Source: Burkholderiales bacterium (GTDB lineage: Bacteria; Pseudomonadota; Gammaproteobacteria; Burkholderiales; Burkholderiaceae_C). From it: 64,000 bases of DNA. The notes beneath the pieces were generated by a model. The model was not told the DNA's origin. It did not search any database and saw only the letters and a list, made by a program, of their open reading frames with translations. The position numbers were made by a program, and so were the translations under genes. The first letter of the stretch is position 1, and each line of letters opens with the position of its first letter. Of this stretch, positions 1 to 8,701 are shown piece by piece. The stretch lies in NCBI GenBank assembly GCA_030604135.1, contig JAUVWL010000002.1:248001-312000 (forward strand). Direction: 5' to 3'.

Positions 1-119
1 ACATCCAGGGCGTGCCTGCCCTGGCCATCAGCCTCGAACCCGAAGGTGGTGTGCCCAGCGAACGCGGGCCGACCGGGCCGGTGCTGTTCACCGGCGCGCT
101 GATCCAGAAAATGCTCTGA
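1..119 (+). CDS. Anti-sigma factor RskA-like, C-terminal end only
   Basis: Only the last 38 codons are inside the window, read from base 3 to a TGA at 117-119. The readable tail contains LAISLEPEGGVPS and PTGPVLFTG. These match the end of the periplasmic anti-sigma-K (RskA) C-terminal domain, which typically has an A-x-S-L-E-P-x-G-G-S-P core followed by P-T-G-P-V. RskA-type proteins are inner-membrane proteins that hold an ECF sigma factor in the cytoplasm. The N-terminal zinc-finger part, the membrane helix and the expected partner sigma gene would lie left of the window. Family call is from this short motif only. Confidence 0.6.
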   Translation, partial: IQGVPALAISLEPEGGVPSERGPTGPVLFTGALIQKML

Positions 120-134
120 AGGCCGGTCCGGCAC

Positions 135-986
135 TCACTGCCGGGCGGTACGCACGTTGGCCGGAGGCAGCTGCGGATGGCTGCTGCGCCAGGGGTTGAT
201 GTCCAGACCACCACGCCGGGTGTAGCGGGCGTACACCATCAGCCGCGCTGGCTTGCATCGGTTCATGATGTCCATGTAGATCCGCTCGACACACTGCTCG
301 TGGAACTCGTGGTGTCGGCGGAAACTGACGATGTACTGCAGCAGCCCGGCCTGGTCGATCTGCGGCCCGCTGTAGCGGATTTGCAGGCTGCCCCAGTCGG
401 GTTGGCCGGTCACCAGGCAGTTGCTCTTGAGCAGGTGGCTGACCAGGGTTTCTTCCACCGGTTTCTCGCCGAACGCAGCAGTCAGCAGCTCCGGCGCAGG
501 GCTGTCGTGCGTGCACTCCACGTCCAGCCGGTCCAGGTTCAGGCCTTCGAGCTCCTGCACCGGCTCACAGACGAACAGCTCGGGCAGCAGCAGCCGGACA
601 CCGGCCGACGAACGCACCTGCCCACCCTGCCAGATCGCGGCGCTGACGTCCCGGCGGATGTGCTCCCGCACCGTATCGGCACTATCGAAGCGGGTGCCAC
701 TGAAGCTGCCCAGGTAGAGCTTGAACGACTTGCTCTCCACGATGTGGGTGCTTTCGCAGGGCACCGTGATGTGGGCCAGCGCCACCACCGGCTTGCCACG
801 TGGGTTGAGCCAGCTCAGCTCGAACGCCGTCCACAGGTCGGCGCCCAGGAAGGGCACGCTGCCGGTGATGCCGATCTCGCGGCGCTTGGGTTCGCGTGGC
901 AGGGGAAAGAGCAGGTCGGGCTGGTACTGGTCCACAAAGGCGGCCGGTTTGCCCAGGGGTGACATCTCGGGAAGGTGGGAGCTCAT
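135..986 (-). CDS. queF: NADPH-dependent 7-cyano-7-deazaguanine reductase (long type)
   Basis: QueF reduces preQ0 to preQ1 in queuosine tRNA modification, in the cytoplasm. The 283-residue product has the length of the E. coli long, two-domain (YqcD) type. The family signature [12 protein letters not shown] is near the first third and the nucleophile Cys is in the [12 protein letters not shown] segment. The C-terminal part carries the expected Glu/His-rich [16 protein letters not shown] segment. The ATG at 986 gives the family N-terminus ([12 protein letters not shown]); a longer reading upstream would overlap the next gene and has no family similarity. No other queuosine genes are nearby. 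It lies 70 bp downstream of the dioxygenase gene on the same strand. Confidence 0.95.
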   Translation of the reverse strand: MSSHLPEMSPLGKPAAFVDQYQPDLLFPLPREPKRREIGITGSVPFLGADLWTAFELSWLNPRGKPVVALAHITVPCESTHIVESKSFKLYLGSFSGTRFDSADTVREHIRRDVSAAIWQGGQVRSSAGVRLLLPELFVCEPVQELEGLNLDRLDVECTHDSPAPELLTAAFGEKPVEETLVSHLLKSNCLVTGQPDWGSLQIRYSGPQIDQAGLLQYIVSFRRHHEFHEQCVERIYMDIMNRCKPARLMVYARYTRRGGLDINPWRSSHPQLPPANVRTARQ

Positions 987-1056
987 TCGGTTGCAGCGGC
1001 CATGAAGCCGCCAGACTGTGTGTGGCGAAGATGTTGGCTTATCGGCAGGTTGACGC

Positions 1057-1908
1057 TCAGTTGAAGACCCCTTCGCGAAGCCATTTGGTGGCCACCCATT
1101 TTTCACCCGCGATCACCGGTGCCCCGCCATGCAGGGTGCGGGTGGCCGGGTGGGGCCGGTCGTAGCTGAAGAACACCGCGTTGCCACGCACCGGTGCCAC
1201 CTCCAGCCCGATGTCCGGGAAGGTGGTGCCACCTCCCTGCTCCGGCTGGTTCAGGTACATGACCACGGTGCCCACACGCTGACCACCCCGCTTGAGAATG
1301 GTCGGCGTGCCCGGCTCGCCCGGGTCGAAGTAGTCGTAGTGCGGCTTGTACTCGGCGCCGGGCCGGTAACGCAGCACCTGCACCCCTTCGCCATGGTCCA
1401 CCGGCCATTGCACCAGGCGGGCGATGCGTGCCTCGACGCGCGAAATCAGCTCGCTTTCGCCCCGCTGGAAGAACATGCCCTGACTGGTCCGGTCGGGGTT
1501 CATCTCCTCCCCGCCTGTTTGCGTCTGCACCGTCAATGAACGCGCCAGCCGTGGCCGCGCCGCTTCGATGAGGCCATCACACTCCTCGTCGCTGAGCAGA
1601 CCACCGAGCACCACCACCCGCGGCGACCCGAGGGTGGCAATCACCTCCACCACCCGGTCGCCGGCGTCGATGCGCGACGGTGAACCGGTGAGGTTCAGGT
1701 CGGGCACCGGCACTCCTGCACCACCAGTTGGTGCGGCCGCCTCCGTCTGCTTCAGGTGCTGCTGCAGGGTGTCTTCCAGCGCCCGAATCGCCACATCGGC
1801 CTGCCAGCCGGACGCCTGCATGGCCGCCAGCACCGACTCGGGGCTGTGCCCGTCGCGGGCCTGCTCGAGAATCCATCGCTTCAATTCCAGGGTGACGATC
1901 TGGGTCAT
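1057..1908 (-). CDS. Prolyl 4-hydroxylase-like 2-oxoglutarate/Fe(II) dioxygenase
   Basis: A 283-residue 2OG-Fe(II) oxygenase of the P4H alpha-subunit type. The iron-binding H-x-D is seen in [10 protein letters not shown] and the distal His in RTLHGG, followed by the 2OG-binding Lys in GEKWVATKW. The catalytic domain fills about residues 90-283. Residues 1-50 form a separate small helical region ([18 protein letters not shown]) that resembles a UBA-like three-helix bundle, followed by a proline-rich linker. The substrate is not predictable: bacterial relatives hydroxylate prolines in EF-Tu or unknown proteins. It starts 18 bp after the yaaA stop codon, so co-transcription with yaaA is likely. 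Confidence 0.85.
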   Translation of the reverse strand: MTQIVTLELKRWILEQARDGHSPESVLAAMQASGWQADVAIRALEDTLQQHLKQTEAAAPTGGAGVPVPDLNLTGSPSRIDAGDRVVEVIATLGSPRVVVLGGLLSDEECDGLIEAARPRLARSLTVQTQTGGEEMNPDRTSQGMFFQRGESELISRVEARIARLVQWPVDHGEGVQVLRYRPGAEYKPHYDYFDPGEPGTPTILKRGGQRVGTVVMYLNQPEQGGGTTFPDIGLEVAPVRGNAVFFSYDRPHPATRTLHGGAPVIAGEKWVATKWLREGVFN

Positions 1909-1926
1909 GGCTGTGCTCCCGGGGTG

Positions 1927-2706
1927 TCAGGCGGGCTTGGCTTCGCGGCGGAACACCAGCCGGTCGGTGTCCGACGCCGCCGGCACGTAGCGGTAGCCCT
2001 CGAGATCGAAGCCCTTGAGGGCCTCGGGCGTCTCGATGCGGTGCGCCACCGCATACCGCACCATCAGGCCGCGTGCCCGTTTGGCCATGAAACTGACCAC
2101 CTTGAAGCCCGCGCCCTTGCGCTCCTCGAACACGCAGGTGACCACCCGTGGCAACAGGGTCTTGCGGTCCACCGCCTTGAAATACTCTTCGCTGGCCAGG
2201 TTGACCACCACCGGCGTCTTCTGGCCACGCGCCCGTGTGTTCAGGTGCTCGGCAATCTGACGGCCCCAGAACTGGTAGAGGTTGCTGCCACGCTCCGTGG
2301 CCAGGCGCGTGCCCATCTCCAGCCGGTAGGGCTGCATGCGGTCCAGAGGCCGCAGCAGGCCATACAGGCCGCTGAGAATGCACAGGTGCTCCTGCAGCCA
2401 CAGCAGATCGTCCTCGCACAGCGAGCGGGCGTCAAGACCTCCATACACGTCACCGTCGAAGGCCAGCACCGCCTGCCGTGAATTGCGGGCAGTGAACTGG
2501 GTCGACCAGGCCTCGTAGCGCGCCACATTCAGCCCGGCCAGCGCATCCGACAGGTCCATCAGCTCGGCGATCTGCTGCGGCGACTTCTGCCGAAGCACCC
2601 CGATCAGCTCGGCCGCCTGCGGCACGAACTGCGGTCGGGTGTGCATCTCGGTCGGGATTGGGGATTCGTAGTCGAGCGACTTGGCAGGAGAGAGAAGAAA
2701 CAGCAT
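1927..2706 (-). CDS. yaaA: Peroxide stress protein YaaA (DUF328)
   Basis: A 259-residue protein of the YaaA/UPF0246 family (E. coli YaaA is 258 residues). In E. coli it limits free intracellular iron and protects DNA during hydrogen peroxide stress. The N-terminus MLFLLSPAKSLDYESP is the family signature and fixes the ATG at 2706. The helix-hairpin-helix-like DNA-binding body with GLYGLLRPLDRMQPYRLEMG and SFMAKRARGLM is intact. It precedes the dioxygenase by 18 bp and lies 102 bp after DUF3501. Its position beside a rubrerythrin cassette fits a peroxide/iron role (inference). Confidence 0.93.
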   Translation of the reverse strand: MLFLLSPAKSLDYESPIPTEMHTRPQFVPQAAELIGVLRQKSPQQIAELMDLSDALAGLNVARYEAWSTQFTARNSRQAVLAFDGDVYGGLDARSLCEDDLLWLQEHLCILSGLYGLLRPLDRMQPYRLEMGTRLATERGSNLYQFWGRQIAEHLNTRARGQKTPVVVNLASEEYFKAVDRKTLLPRVVTCVFEERKGAGFKVVSFMAKRARGLMVRYAVAHRIETPEALKGFDLEGYRYVPAASDTDRLVFRREAKPA

Positions 2707-2808
2707 GCCAGTGAAAGCAGAAGGCGCCGAAGTACGGCGCCCGTTCATGGAAGGTCAGACCACATTATGAACAAGCCGGCCATGGCATGACCGTGTCCGG
2801 GTCCCCCT

Positions 2809-3399
2809 TCACTTCAGATCCCCCGCCAGGCTCGCCAGCGTCTCAGGCCGGATCTGCACATGCGCCGGGTAGTGGGTGTGGTCGCAGCCGAGCTTGGCGG
2901 CCGCGCCGGCCTTGAGGGCGGCGATCATGGGCGGGGTGAACTCGAAACGCACGAAGTGCACCGCACTGGTCTTGACCTCGTTCTCGCGGTCCAGGTCCTC
3001 GTCGGCGATGGCGTAGACGCGCTGGTAGCCCTCGACCTCGATGAACAGCCGGTCCTCGACACCGATCAGGCGCGCCAGTTCGCGCTTGCGCTCGTTGATG
3101 TCGGTGTACTCGATCATCATGGTCGCCTTCCAGTTTGTGCCGTCTGGCACCAGCGGTGCATAAGCCTCCACCTCGTCCTGGATGCCCTCTTCCTCGAAGA
3201 TCTTCTCGATGCGCAGCATTTCCTGGATCTGGTAGCGGATGGTGGTCTCGCTCTCGAACTGCAGGTTGATGTGTTCCCCCAGCTGCACGCTGCGCAGCTT
3301 GCGGTGGGCGATGACCTCGCCCTTGTGCGCCTTGCGCCACTTGCTGTAGGCCTCCAGGGTCATGAGGCTGTCGGGGGTGATTTTTCCGGTCAGTTGCAT
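2809..3399 (-). CDS. DUF3501 family protein
   Basis: A 196-residue cytoplasmic protein recognised as DUF3501. There is no signal peptide or membrane segment. Conserved features include the acidic SETTIRYQIQEMLRIEKIFEEEG helical region, a central EVEAYAPLVPDG turn and a C-terminal VHFVRFEF segment with a histidine pair in CDHTHYPAH that could bind metal (inference). The start is supported by a GAGGAA Shine-Dalgarno 7 nt upstream. It follows the Fe-S oxidoreductase stop codon by 10 bp and so is almost certainly in one transcript with it. Members of this family are known mainly from this gene neighbourhood; the biochemical function is not known. Confidence 0.88.
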   Translation of the reverse strand: MQLTGKITPDSLMTLEAYSKWRKAHKGEVIAHRKLRSVQLGEHINLQFESETTIRYQIQEMLRIEKIFEEEGIQDEVEAYAPLVPDGTNWKATMMIEYTDINERKRELARLIGVEDRLFIEVEGYQRVYAIADEDLDRENEVKTSAVHFVRFEFTPPMIAALKAGAAAKLGCDHTHYPAHVQIRPETLASLAGDLK

Positions 3400-3409
3400 G
3401 GTGGATTCC

Positions 3410-4759
3410 TCATTTCAAGCCATAGGCCTTGGCGACGAGTGAAATCGGGTGCTGCAGCTCGGGCGCGCCCAGGCCGTTCACCTCGAAGCCCTGCGCGATG
3501 TGGTGGCCACCCAGCGGGCAGTCGGAGCTGATGTAGTCGGGCTTGCTGCCGTCTTTCATATTGGCCATGGCCTTGAACACCGGCTTGCCGATCTTCATGG
3601 CTGTCTGGTGCGAGCCCTTCTTGACGCCATAGGTGCCGGCGTGGCCCGAGCAGCGCTCGATGGTGTTGACCTCGGTGCCCGGGATCATCTTGAGCATTTC
3701 CTCGGTCTTCTTGCCGATGTTCTGCACCCGGCCGTGGCAGGGCACCTGGTAGCTGATGTTGCCCAGCTGTTGCGGGAAGTCGGTCTTGAGCAGGCCGTCG
3801 CGCTTGCGCGCCATCAGGTACTCGAAGGGGTCCCACATCGCATCCTTGACGAGCTGGGTGTCGGCGTCGTCAGGAAACATCAGCGGGATTTCCTGCTTGA
3901 ACATCAAGGCGCAGCTGGGCACCGCCGCCAGAATGGCATACCCGTCCTTGGCGTACTTCGCCAGCACCGGGATATTGGCTTCCTTGCTGGCCTGCACCGA
4001 CTCCAGGTCGCCCAGTTCGAGCTTGGGCATGCCGCAGCACTTCTCCTTCTCGACCAGGGTGTAGGGAATGCCGTTGTGCTCCAGCACCTTGAGCAGGTCC
4101 ATGCCGATGCCGGGTTCGTTGTAGTTGATGTAGCAGGTCGAGAAGATGGCTACCTTGCCCGGTGTCTTCTCGCCGTCCACCACCTGGCTGGCTTTGGACG
4201 CCGGCGCGGCCGAACGAAACTTCTTCGTCGCCAGCTCGGGCAGCCAGGCGTCCTTGTCGACGCCCAGCATGTTTTCCATCACGCCGCGCGCGAACTTGGT
4301 CTTGTTGACCGCATTGGCCAACTGCACGACCACCGGAATGCCGGCGAAGCTGCCGTGGGTATCGGTGGAGGCCAGGAACTGCTCGGCCTTGCCGACCAGC
4401 CCCTTCTTGAACTTGATGGCCTTGGCTCGCAGCATGGTGTGCGGGAAGTCCAGGTTCCATTCGTGCGGCGGCGTGTACGGACACTTGGTCATGTAGCACA
4501 GGTCGCACATGTAGCACTGGTCGACCACCTTCCAGTAGTCCTCCTTCTTGACCCCGTCGACCTCCATGGTCGAGCTCTCATCGACCAGGTCGAACAGGGT
4601 GGGGAAGGAACCGCAGAGGCTGACGCAACGGCGGCAGCCGTGGCAGATGTCGAAGATGCGCTCCAGCTCGACGAAACACTTTTCCTCGTCGTAGAAGTCG
4701 GGGTTCTTCCAGTCGAGCGGGTGGCGCGTCGGTGCCTCCAGGTTGCCTTCTCTGGCCAT
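3410..4759 (-). CDS. Rubrerythrin-associated Fe-S oxidoreductase (GlpC/HdrD-like)
   Basis: A 449-residue protein with two N-terminal 4Fe-4S ferredoxin motifs: Cys 39/42/45/49 in CHGCRRCVSLC and Cys 82/85/88/93 in CYMCDLCYMTKC. Two C-terminal CCG-type modules follow. The first ends in a normal EKCCGMP; the second ends in RCSGHAGTYG, where the usual CCG is CSG. This is the GlpC/heterodisulfide-reductase-D architecture of a soluble or membrane-associated electron carrier. An AAGGAG Shine-Dalgarno 6 nt before 4759 decides the start. It lies between rubrerythrin and DUF3501. The likely role is feeding electrons to rubrerythrin or a related peroxide/thiol acceptor (inference). Confidence 0.88.
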   Translation of the reverse strand: MAREGNLEAPTRHPLDWKNPDFYDEEKCFVELERIFDICHGCRRCVSLCGSFPTLFDLVDESSTMEVDGVKKEDYWKVVDQCYMCDLCYMTKCPYTPPHEWNLDFPHTMLRAKAIKFKKGLVGKAEQFLASTDTHGSFAGIPVVVQLANAVNKTKFARGVMENMLGVDKDAWLPELATKKFRSAAPASKASQVVDGEKTPGKVAIFSTCYINYNEPGIGMDLLKVLEHNGIPYTLVEKEKCCGMPKLELGDLESVQASKEANIPVLAKYAKDGYAILAAVPSCALMFKQEIPLMFPDDADTQLVKDAMWDPFEYLMARKRDGLLKTDFPQQLGNISYQVPCHGRVQNIGKKTEEMLKMIPGTEVNTIERCSGHAGTYGVKKGSHQTAMKIGKPVFKAMANMKDGSKPDYISSDCPLGGHHIAQGFEVNGLGAPELQHPISLVAKAYGLK

Positions 4760-4885
4760 GCTGCACTCCTTGTCGTTGTCACGCTCTGCGGCGCGGTGGA
4801 TCGTGGGTTGTCTCGGATGCTTTTGAAAACGCTGACACGCAGCGCTTTCAAGAGCCCCGCGCAAGAGGGGTCATCCAATCCAGGG

Positions 4886-4963
4886 ACACCGCGGAACCGG
4901 CTTGGCCGGGCCGCAAGTGTCGCCCCCTTGAGGGGGTGACGCGCCGCAGGCGCGGCGCGGGGG
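4886..4963 (-). repeat. Dispersed hairpin repeat, copy 1 (3' of rubrerythrin)
   Basis: Read on the minus strand, about 78 bp starting 17 bp after the rubrerythrin stop codon. It holds a GC hairpin (GCGCCGC..GCGGCGC), then CCCCCTCAAGGGGG (4923-4936), then GGCCCGGCCAAGCCGG. The same order of parts occurs at 17656-17736, and a variant at 36004-36206 and 40750-40812. A terminator-like or REP-like role is inferred. Confidence 0.7.
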
Positions 4964-4980
4964 TGTCACATGACCTGGAC

Positions 4981-5403
4981 TCAGTCCACCAGCTCGTTCA
5001 GGGCCTTCTGGTAGCGGTTGGCGTGCGAGCGCTCGGCCTTGGCCAGGGTCTCGAACCAGTCGGCGATTTCGTCGAAGCCCTCTTCACGGGCGGTCTTGGC
5101 CATGCCCGGGTACATGTCGGTGTACTCGTGGGTTTCGCCGGCCACGGCCGATTCCAGGTTCTGGCGGGTGCTGCCAATGGGCAGGCCGGTGGCCGGGTCG
5201 CCAGCGGCTTCCAGGAACTCCAGGTGGCCGTGTGCGTGACCGGTCTCACCCTCGGCGGTGGAGCGGAACAGGGCCGCCACGTCGTTCTGGCCTTCCACGT
5301 CGGCCTTGTTTGCGAAGTACAGGTAGCGGCGGTTGGCCTGGGATTCACCGGCGAACGCGTCCTTCAGGCACTGCTCGGTTTTCGAGCCTTTCAATGCGGG
5401 CAT
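4981..5403 (-). CDS. rbr: Rubrerythrin, short form without rubredoxin domain
   Basis: A 140-residue di-iron ferritin-like protein. Glu and His ligands are visible in [42 protein letters not shown] and [11 protein letters not shown]. Rubrerythrins reduce hydrogen peroxide to water in the cytoplasm. Longer versions carry a C-terminal rubredoxin domain as electron donor; this one ends right after the four-helix bundle, so it needs a separate donor, plausibly the adjacent Fe-S oxidoreductase (inference). Three in-frame ATGs lie close together. A GAAGGAG 6 nt before 5403 favours that one over 5409. It begins a unit continuing into the Fe-S oxidoreductase and DUF3501, interrupted by a hairpin repeat in a 221-bp gap. 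Confidence 0.93.
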   Translation of the reverse strand: MPALKGSKTEQCLKDAFAGESQANRRYLYFANKADVEGQNDVAALFRSTAEGETGHAHGHLEFLEAAGDPATGLPIGSTRQNLESAVAGETHEYTDMYPGMAKTAREEGFDEIADWFETLAKAERSHANRYQKALNELVD

Positions 5404-5716
5404 CGTCATCTCCTTCACGTGGGTTTAAGAATCGCCCGGCAGTGCCACCCCAAACGGGTCAACACCGCCGAGACGCTTCAACCATACGCAGTTTGGAGAA
5501 CCAAGTCCAATTGCCCGGGCCTATGTGACGAATTGATCCCATCTATCAACGAATTTTTACTGATACTCGTTCTCAATATAGAGGCACGGATGCCCTCCAG
5601 CCGGTGCAGCGCGCCACACGCCAGCTTGCGCGCGCCACTCCCCCCGTAAAATTCGGGGTTTGTCCGGGCCTCTGGCCCTGGGCATGGGCCTGCACCCGAT
5701 CACACCCGCCATCACC
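5404..5716. other. Divergent rubrerythrin/valS intergenic region
   Basis: 313 bp with no convincing gene; clearly AT-richer than the surroundings around 5530-5580. It holds an 18-bp inverted repeat TTGGA-N8-TCCAA (5493-5510), a Fur-like 7-1-7 palindrome (5561-5575) and a CCCCG-N7-CGGGG hairpin (5642-5658) containing a TAAAAT hexamer that could be the valS -10. No clean -35/-10 pair could be assigned for rubrerythrin. Confidence 0.5.
5561..5575. promoter_or_regulatory. Fur-box-like palindrome upstream of rubrerythrin
   Basis: TGATACTCGTTCTCA matches 11 of the 14 defined positions of the 7-1-7 Fur core TGATAAT-N-ATTATCA. It lies 158 bp upstream of the rubrerythrin start and 142 bp upstream of valS, in the most AT-rich part of the gap. 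Iron control of a di-iron peroxidase cassette would make sense, but the site is imperfect and untested. Confidence 0.4.
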
Positions 5717-8695
5717 ATGACCCAACCCATCGAGCAACCCGGCCTGAACAGCCTGTCCAAATCTTTCGAGCCCGCACCGATCGAATCGCGCTGGGGCCCC
5801 GAATGGGAACGCCGCGGCTACGGTGTGGCGGGTTTTCGTGGCACGGGTGAAGCCCGGGCCGATGCACCCTCGTTCGCCATCCAGCTGCCGCCGCCCAATG
5901 TCACCGGCACGCTGCACATGGGCCATGCGTTCAACCAGACCATCATGGACAGCCTGACGCGCTACCACCGCATGATGGGCTTCAACACGGTCTGGGTGCC
6001 CGGCACCGACCACGCCGGCATCGCCACCCAAATTGTGGTCGAACGCCAGCTGCAGGCCCAGGGCATCAGCCGCCACGACATGGGCCCCACCCCGGACGAG
6101 GCGCGCAAGAACTTCGTGGCCAAGGTCTGGGAGTGGAAGGAGCAGTCGGGCAACACCATCACCTCCCAGATGCGCCGCATGGGCGACTCGGTGGACTGGA
6201 GTCGCGAGTACTTCACCATGGACGACAAGCTCTCGAAGGTGGTGACCGAGACCTTCGTGCGCCTGTACGAGCAAGGCCTGATCTACCGTGGCAAGCGCCT
6301 GGTCAACTGGGACCCGGTGCTCAAGACCGCCGTGTCCGACCTGGAGGTCGAAAGCGAGGAGGAAGACGGTTCGCTCTGGCACATCGCCTACCCGCTGGTG
6401 GACGGCAGCGGCCACCTGACCGTGGCCACCACCCGCCCCGAGACCCTGCTCGGTGACGTGGCCGTCATGGTCCATCCCGAAGACGAGCGCTACCGGCACC
6501 TGATCGGCCACTACGTGAAACTGCCGCTGTGCGATCGCGAGATCCCGGTCATCGCCGACGAATACGTCGACCGCGCGTTCGGCACCGGCGTGGTCAAGGT
6601 CACGCCGGCCCACGACGCCAACGACTACGCCGTCGGCCAGCGGCACCAGTTGCCCGTCATTGGCGTGCTGCACCTGGACGCCACCATCAACGACAACGCG
6701 CCGGCCAAGTACCGCGGCCTGGACCGCTTCGTCGCCCGCAAGCAGGTCGTGGCCGACCTGGAAAGCGCCGGCCTGCTGGTGGAGGTCAAGAAACACAAGC
6801 TCATGGTGCCGCGTTGCGCGCGCACCGGCCAGGTGATCGAGCCCATGCTGACCGACCAGTGGTTCGTGAGCATGAGCGAGGTGGGCCGCGGCGACACCAC
6901 CGGCAAGAGCATCGCGCAGAAAGCCATCGAAGCGGTCTCCAGTGGCCAGGTGAAGTTTGTGCCGGAGAACTGGGTCAACACCTACAACCAGTGGATGAAC
7001 AACATCCAAGATTGGTGCATCAGCCGCCAGCTCTGGTGGGGCCACCAGATCCCCGCCTGGTACGACGAGCAGGGCGAAGTCTATGTGGCGCGCGACGAAG
7101 CCGAAGCCCAGGCCAAGGCTGGCCCCGGCAAGAAGCTCACGCGCGACCCGGACGTGCTCGACACCTGGTACTCCAGCGCGCTGGTTCCCTTCAGCACCAT
7201 GGGTTGGCCCGAAGCCGCCGGCAGCGCCGGGCGCGAACCGGGCGATGCTGTGAGCGCAGCGAACATGAGCCAGGGCGCGTCCGGCGCTGCCGGCGGCGCT
7301 CCGACCACCGCCAGCCCAACAGACTACGACCTCTACCTCCCCAGCACCGTCCTGGTCACAGGCTACGACATCATTTTCTTCTGGGTCGCCCGGATGATCA
7401 TGATGACCACCCACTTCACCGGCCGCGTGCCGTTCAAACACGTCTACATCCACGGCCTGGTGCGCGATGCACAAGGCCAGAAAATGAGCAAATCCGAAGG
7501 CAACGTGCTTGACCCCGTCGACCTCATCGACGGCATCGAGCTCGCCCCCCTGCTCGACAAACGCACCACCGGCCTGCGCAAACCCGAAACCGCACCCAAG
7601 GTCCGCAAGGCCACCGAAAAGGAATTTCCAGACGGCATACCCGCCTACGGCGCCGATGCCCTGCGCTTCACCTTCGCCGCGCTGGCCTCGCTGGGCCGCA
7701 GCATCAACTTCGACTCCAAGCGCTGCGAGGGCTACCGCAACTTCTGCAACAAGCTCTGGAACGCCACCCGCTTCACGCTGATGAACTGCGAGGGTCAGGA
7801 CTGTGGGCTAAAGGAACACGGCGCCGCCGAATGCCTGCCCGGGGGCTACCTGAACTTCAGCCAGGCCGACCGCTGGATCGTCTCACAACTCCAGCGCGTC
7901 GAGGCCGACGTGGCCCGGGGATTTGCCGAGTACCGGCTGGACAACGTCGCCAACAGCATCTACCAGTTCGTCTGGGACGAATTCTGCGACTGGTACCTGG
8001 AAATCGCCAAAGTGCAGATCCAGACCGGCGACGACGCGCAGCAACGCGCCACCCGCCGCACCCTGATCCGCACACTGGAAACCATTCTCCGGCTGGCCCA
8101 CCCCATCACCCCCTTCATCACCGAAGAGCTCTGGCAGAAGGTGGCGCCCGTGGCCGGTCGCGCCGGCGAGTCGGTCAGCGTGGCCGCCTACCCGGTCAGC
8201 CAGCCCGATCGCATCGACGAAGTCGCCGAGGCACAGGTTGGCAAACTCAAGAGCCTGGTTGACGCCTGCCGCACGCTGCGCGGCGAACTCAATGTGTCGC
8301 CCGCCACCCGCCTGCCCCTGTTCGTGGTCGGTGATGCCGACTTCATGCGCGCCAACGCCGCCGTGCTGCAGGGCCTGGCCAAGCTGGCCGAGGTGAAGGT
8401 GTTCGACGACGAGTCCACCTGGGCCGCCGCGGCCCAGGGTGCACCGGTGGCCGTGGTCGGCGAGGCCCGCCTGTGCCTGTTCATGGAGATCGACGTGGCG
8501 GCCGAGAGGGCCCGCCTGGGCAAGGAAGCCACCCGCCTGGAGACCGAGATCGCCAAGGCCAATGGCAAGCTGTCCAACGAAGCCTTCGTGGCCAAGGCCC
8601 CGCCGGCGGTCATCGAACAGGAACGCAAGCGCCTGGCCGACTTCGGCGCCACCCTGGAGAAGGTGCGGGACCAGCTGGCCCGCCTGGGCGCCTGA
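5717..8695 (+). CDS. valS: Valyl-tRNA synthetase with a 28-residue in-frame insert
   Basis: A 992-residue class I aminoacyl-tRNA synthetase that charges tRNA-Val. HMGH is at residues 67-70 and KMSKS at 589-593. The editing domain lies between them and the C-terminal arm is a coiled coil (about 925-990). The start is the ATG opening [16 protein letters not shown], which aligns with family N-termini; the upstream in-frame ATG lies in untypical sequence. Residues 500-527 are an Ala/Gly/Ser-rich stretch encoded by an 84-bp palindrome (7214-7297). They sit between the GWPE and TGYDIIFFW segments, where E. coli ValRS has only a short loop. The catalytic parts on both sides are intact, so the enzyme is presumably active. 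Confidence 0.97.
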   Translation: MTQPIEQPGLNSLSKSFEPAPIESRWGPEWERRGYGVAGFRGTGEARADAPSFAIQLPPPNVTGTLHMGHAFNQTIMDSLTRYHRMMGFNTVWVPGTDHAGIATQIVVERQLQAQGISRHDMGPTPDEARKNFVAKVWEWKEQSGNTITSQMRRMGDSVDWSREYFTMDDKLSKVVTETFVRLYEQGLIYRGKRLVNWDPVLKTAVSDLEVESEEEDGSLWHIAYPLVDGSGHLTVATTRPETLLGDVAVMVHPEDERYRHLIGHYVKLPLCDREIPVIADEYVDRAFGTGVVKVTPAHDANDYAVGQRHQLPVIGVLHLDATINDNAPAKYRGLDRFVARKQVVADLESAGLLVEVKKHKLMVPRCARTGQVIEPMLTDQWFVSMSEVGRGDTTGKSIAQKAIEAVSSGQVKFVPENWVNTYNQWMNNIQDWCISRQLWWGHQIPAWYDEQGEVYVARDEAEAQAKAGPGKKLTRDPDVLDTWYSSALVPFSTMGWPEAAGSAGREPGDAVSAANMSQGASGAAGGAPTTASPTDYDLYLPSTVLVTGYDIIFFWVARMIMMTTHFTGRVPFKHVYIHGLVRDAQGQKMSKSEGNVLDPVDLIDGIELAPLLDKRTTGLRKPETAPKVRKATEKEFPDGIPAYGADALRFTFAALASLGRSINFDSKRCEGYRNFCNKLWNATRFTLMNCEGQDCGLKEHGAAECLPGGYLNFSQADRWIVSQLQRVEADVARGFAEYRLDNVANSIYQFVWDEFCDWYLEIAKVQIQTGDDAQQRATRRTLIRTLETILRLAHPITPFITEELWQKVAPVAGRAGESVSVAAYPVSQPDRIDEVAEAQVGKLKSLVDACRTLRGELNVSPATRLPLFVVGDADFMRANAAVLQGLAKLAEVKVFDDESTWAAAAQGAPVAVVGEARLCLFMEIDVAAERARLGKEATRLETEIAKANGKLSNEAFVAKAPPAVIEQERKRLADFGATLEKVRDQLARLGA
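7214..7297 (+). repeat. 84-bp palindromic element inside valS
   Basis: Left arm 7214-7235 and right arm 7276-7297 are 22-bp inverted repeats with one mismatch, around a 40-bp loop. The element starts on a codon boundary and is exactly 28 codons long, so valS stays in frame. The arms read GCCGCCGGCAGCGCC at the left and its complement at the right. It resembles palindromic elements that insert into coding regions (inference). Confidence 0.75.
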
Positions 8696-8701
8696 GCCTT
8701 T

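Noticed and set aside
5573-7474. Long open frame on the minus strand across valS
   Set aside because: A mirror of the valS coding frame in GC-rich DNA; composition is His/Val/Gly-rich without any family motif.
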